A DNA stretch of 64,000 bases, from contig NW_020825358.1 of NCBI RefSeq assembly GCF_003286085.1, positions 1 to 64,000 on the forward strand, read 5' to 3'. The stretch comes from Drosophila persimilis (taxonomy: Eukaryota; Arthropoda; Insecta; Diptera; Drosophilidae). The notes beneath the pieces were generated by a model that ran no database searches, was not told where the DNA came from, and saw nothing but the letters and a program-made list of their open reading frames with translations. The position numbers and the translations under genes are program-made. Position 1 is the stretch's first letter; every line of letters starts with the position of its first letter. Below, in pieces: positions 60,201 through 64,000 of the stretch.

Positions 60201-61040
60201 CAGGACATCTGCGATTACTGTGTGGGCGATGCCGGTTTGTTTTCCCATCACGGATTTGCCTGTCCTTTGGCAGAGAGAACTTCACACGGCAAGGACTCAA
60301 GACGAACTGCGAGTCCTACCTGGGGATCCTGCGAGAGAAAGAAAGACCCTGTGCCTTGCGCCCAATTAGCATGACAATGGAACGATCTGAGCGAGGGCTG
60401 CCAAGGCGAAAGGGTTAAAGCAAAAGCACAAGATCCAGTTTCCTGGCAGGATATGATGATTGAAACGCTTATGCCACAGATTTGATTTGAATATGAAAAG
60501 CAGGTCTCAAAAGAGCAGCAGCGGGCATCGCGTGTGAAACTATTTTTGGTAGAAATTCAATTTACGGCCACAAAGGAGCTGAAAGTTGGGTCCTGGCCAC
60601 GGCCGCCGCTTTACTCTCTCCGAGGCAAATTCCTGGGCATAAATCACATGAGATAATTTGCATAAGTTGGCAGCACCGCACAGACAGAGCCAGAGTTTAT
60701 GGCCTTTTCGCTTGGTCCGCTCCAGAGCCACGCCCCTGGCCCTGGCCCTGCCCCGCCCCTCGGGTGGGTCTCTAATCAAATTAGCAACAGTTAACCCGGA
60801 AGTGCGAAAATCCGCAAGCACTTTTCCAACCTCCTTGTTGATGTTTTGCTCCCCCGTGCAGCATTGTTTGCCGTGTTTTGTTTATTTGTTGGCTTTGTTG
60901 CAACATCCCGGGGATCTCTGCCGCTGCATTGTGCGCTGCGGTGCATTTATTTCGATTTGATTGTTGCGATCACACAGCGGGAACACAGTCCCCCCCCCCC
61001 CCCCCCCCTGCCAGTGTGCACCCTCCCCTGCCCAGTCTTT
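57300..61040. other. Upstream flank of Or67d, non-coding
   Basis: Unique DNA with poly-A/T runs, a GACACA repeat (58980-59035), GTCGCC repeats at 59675 and GGTCCTGGCC repeats at 59930. A 191-codon frame at 58604 begins at TTG, runs through a simple repeat and is rejected. The Or67d enhancer could lie here. Confidence 0.5.
60990..61008. repeat. C19 homopolymer
   Basis: Nineteen consecutive C. Confidence 0.9.
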
Positions 61041-61049
61041 GGTGGGATT

Positions 61050-61204
61050 TTTGCATTTCGGATAATTTTGCATTTTGCATTTTGCATTTTTGAAATTTGC
61101 ATTTGAATGATGCTCGCGTGTGCGTTGCATGAATCATTCATGCTGCCTCTGCCTCCACCTCTGCCTTGATGATGATTCAAGTATCGATTTGCATTGATTT
61201 GCAT
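61050..61204. promoter_or_regulatory. Cluster of seven TTTGCAT (octamer-like) sites
   Basis: TTTGCAT begins at 61050, 61067, 61074, 61081, 61096, 61188 and 61198, all in the same orientation. Three of them form a CATTTTG heptamer repeat. TTTGCAT is the core of the POU-domain octamer ATTTGCAT. The cluster is about 3.9 kb upstream of the Or67d start. A link to receptor choice is my inference only. Confidence 0.35.
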
Positions 61205-64000
61205 TTCAATTGCAGTTTTTCGACACTTTACAATGGATTATGCTGCTGCGGCCGCTGCTGCAATGTGATTTATTTATGGGCCGGGGACGGGGAGGGGGAC
61301 GGGGAAGGGGCCGGGGCCGGGGACGGGCCCAGGCCAGGCATTACATATCAAGTGATTTGGTCTCTCTTCCATTTGTTGTCAATTGTTGCTGTTTTGATAA
61401 TGAAGCTTTGTTTTTCATAGTCCTTGAGCCAGAAGCCTGCCTTAAAGCTGTCCCCAAACCCCCTCCCTCCCCTCTGCCATCCGTTTCGAGTGCAATAAAT
61501 CATCGCGGAAATTACAAAACAATATGCAGCACACACAGAAAATCTGCTGCAACATTTTGTGCGCTTTGGCTGCGGGTTGGTCCTGTCGTATATTCATTTT
61601 TTTATTTTTTTATGCCAGTCTCTTTCGAGCATATTGCTGGGAAAATTCCCAAAACGCATCCGCGGGTCGACCCAGCCAGCATACAATTCCACTAACAAGT
61701 GGCTGCAACAAAAACCAAGGAAAATAAAAAGGGAAATTCAGCTGCCAGAGCCACGACCTTTGGCATACCCTTTGGAGGGTTTTGGTGGGGTTTTTAGAGC
61801 GCTTTAAAGGGGGTCTCTGGGGTCCCTCAAAGAGGGGGACTAGCAGGCTGTAAGACACCAAAATCTAAGGACCTTGCACCTCCAGGTGTGCAGGGCCCTT
61901 TCCTAGGGTACACCGCCACACATACGCGTCTGCACAATAAATAGAGAATTTCTCAAACGGTTAGAAGGGCATGGACCGACCCACAGCAAATCCGTTGAAT
62001 ATTGGGTATGCAAATACATTTTTTTCCTTACCTACAGAGCCACCCTGTCCGTGCCCCGTGCCCCGTGCCCCTACCCTCACCCGCGGTACCCTCATATGAT
62101 GCTGTGCCAGCATTTTGTTGCAGATCAGCGCTCGGCGACGGCGACGCGTCACGTCAGGATGAGTTCCGATGCGCCTCGAGCCGAGGAAAAACTGCGCCAG
62201 AGAGAGAGAAAAATTACAATGGAGGCACAAAAACGTTGAGCTGGCAATGCAAAACCCACCTTAAAGGACACTAAAGGACCCTCTAAACGTGGCCATAGAG
62301 CTATGGGCTTACAATTAGTGGCCTCCAAACGCATCGAAAGAGGCTAAAAACAGAGTAATTTATGAAATGGGGATAATGGTGAGGGATCAGCATTTCGTAT
62401 GATAAATATAAAAAGATATCCCCTGCCCCCTGGCAAACCCTCAGGAGGAGGGCGAACGAACAGTAGTAAAAAAAAAAAAAAAAAATTTGACAGTTTCCGA
62501 AAAAAGAAAAAAAAGGAAAAACACTGCCCTGGCCACGTGTACAGCTGGCCAGAGGACTCCCCCAAGAGATCCTGGACCGACCACGGACATTTACAAAAGG
62601 CGTGCAAAATTTATAGAGGCACGCATTAAAAAATCCGCCGGGGCACGCTCGACTAACTGCTGGCAAACGCGCCCACGGCGCTGCCCCCCCCAAGACCGCA
62701 GTGTCCTGCCAGGGTCCCCCCCCCCCCCCCTCCAGCTATGAATAAGCGACAGGACAATATATTTACGCAACTTCTTATGCTGCTGGCTGCTGGCTGCTGG
62801 CCTTCCTGGGTGGTTGGTTGCCGGGTTGTTGCTTTTTCGAAAACAGAACTCAAGTGCTGTCGTTGTCCTGCCCTCCCCTCCCCTCCCCGCTCCCCTCCCC
62901 TCTCTCTGTTTGCAGCATCTTGCCCCATTCGTTTGTGGCAGTTATCTTTCGGGTTCCTGCTGGGGCGAAAAGAAATGAAATTGTTTACTCCACTGTCATA
63001 TGCACGTGAGGCAATGTTGGTGGCGGCAGGGTCCCAGTTCCCTGTCCTCCTCCTCCTCCTCCTCCTCCTCCTCTCCTGTGGCTATCAAAAAATGAGAACT
63101 TTTCCCAGCTTTTTCCCTCTCTCTGTGTGTGTGTGGGTTTTCTTTTCGGGCGAAAAACTCAACGTAATAATTCTTTTCCGCTTGGATAAGACGCGGAGGG
63201 CGGCACTGGGAGGGGGAGTGGCACTGGGGGATCCTTGCCTCGTAATTGTGCGCAATTTCAGTCGGACATGTCCTCTGTCTTGAGTCCTTGAGCTTAACTG
63301 TCGCTCTGTCTCTGTCTTTCTCTCTCTCTCTCTGTGTGCAGCGCCATTTTCTGTTTTGGTCTCTCCCCCGCCCCACACACATGCCACACATGCCACTGGC
63401 CCGCCCTCTGGTTCCACCATCATTCATGGGGCTTATTAAGGGACCAAGTAAAAATAAACATCACAGTCCATTTAACCGATTTTCAGGGCCCACAGCGTAT
63501 CATAAAATAAATATTTATATTCATAACAATGTCCTTCGGACGCTGTGCGAACCATCTTGATGATGAGCAAACAAACGAAAAGCGTGAGCATTTTTAATTT
63601 TGCAAAAACCCTCCATCGAGGGGGGGAGGAGGGGGGTACTCCGACACAGTCGCTCATTAAACCTAAACCGCGTATTAGCAGGCCGTAAATACAGGATGTG
63701 TGTGCCCTCGGATGGGATCTGTGGCTGGTTCTTAAATATGATAAATGCCGCGTATTGCCTTACAATTGGATTTAGGCCAGAGACAGAGCCACAGACAGAG
63801 CCACAGACAGGGCTCCCCCCCAAAGACAATAAATTAGTGGCGGACACACAACGATAATTGCACACATGCAGCGCTGCACAACAGCACAAAGGCCGAGACC
63901 CCATAATTATTGGCCAGAGGGACACGGGCTGCAGGGGGGGGGGGGGGGAGAAAAGTTTTTGCCAAATTTATACAAATTCCTGGCTGGAAGGGCGTAGGGG
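61205..64000. other. Non-coding right end
   Basis: GGGGACGG repeats near 61.29-61.33 kb, C and G runs, TCC and TC tracts. A short ATG frame at 62158-62239 (MSSDAPRAEEKLRQRERK...) has no support beyond being open. No gene is called. Confidence 0.5.
63045..63073. repeat. (TCC)n trinucleotide array
   Basis: Nine TCC units. Confidence 0.95.

Noticed and set aside
1..64000. tRNA, microRNA, CRISPR or transposon genes
   Set aside because: I looked for B-box words (GGTTCGAATCC type), known small RNA seeds, and reverse transcriptase or transposase motifs in the frames, and saw none. A tRNA or TE library search would be needed to exclude diverged copies.

Overview
This is animal nuclear DNA, almost certainly from a Drosophila. 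The one gene I can recognise with confidence is a three-exon odorant receptor of the Or67d type on the minus strand (55899..57189). The rest has the look of fly intergenic or long-intron DNA: no long open frames, TTAATTAA/TTTGCAT-rich unique sequence and an unusually heavy load of CA, GA, hexanucleotide and homopolymer-G/C repeats. That repeat load, together with Or67d, makes me lean to the obscura group (D. pseudoobscura and relatives), but this is an inference from style and not a proven assignment. If it is right, the window lies on Muller element D, which in that lineage is fused to the X.

Layout. Positions 1-54590 are mostly non-coding. Unique sequence of medium GC is punctuated by nine sharply bounded AT-rich islands (about 0.42-1.1, 5.38-5.86, 7.9-8.94, 13.85-14.75, 21.74-22.76, 34.67-35.45, 42.77-43.33, 47.33-48.56 and 54.6-55.8 kb), eight of which contain diverged tandem repeats. 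The best defined are a 111-bp array at 13.85-14.72 kb, a 42-bp array at 34.7-35.3 kb, and a repeat of about 110-117 bp that runs right up to the 3' end of Or67d. A separate GC-neutral triple repeat of about 161 bp sits at 30.36-30.78 kb. A perfect inverted repeat with 37-bp arms lies at 912-1052. A CRE plus GAGA tract at 21.2 kb and a CpG-rich stretch at 37.4-39.3 kb look like regulatory or promoter DNA.

The Or67d gene is complete. It has a TATA box 79 bp before the ATG, a 761-nt first exon, introns of 63 and 55 bp, and a 390-residue seven-helix product. Its 3' flank is made of tandem duplications that carry many AATAAA signals. About 4 kb upstream is a cluster of seven TTTGCAT (octamer-like) sites. 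From 57.3 to 64.0 kb I see no coding sequence.

Weak candidates for further exons are a 15-nt microexon with excellent splice sites at 53810..53824 (+), a 24-nt one at 17861..17884 (+), a possible terminal exon at 50512..50674 (+), and a 97-codon ATG frame at 53834..54127 (-). If the microexon is real, the long non-coding part may be intron of a large gene on the plus strand. Nearly all other open frames are translations of microsatellites.
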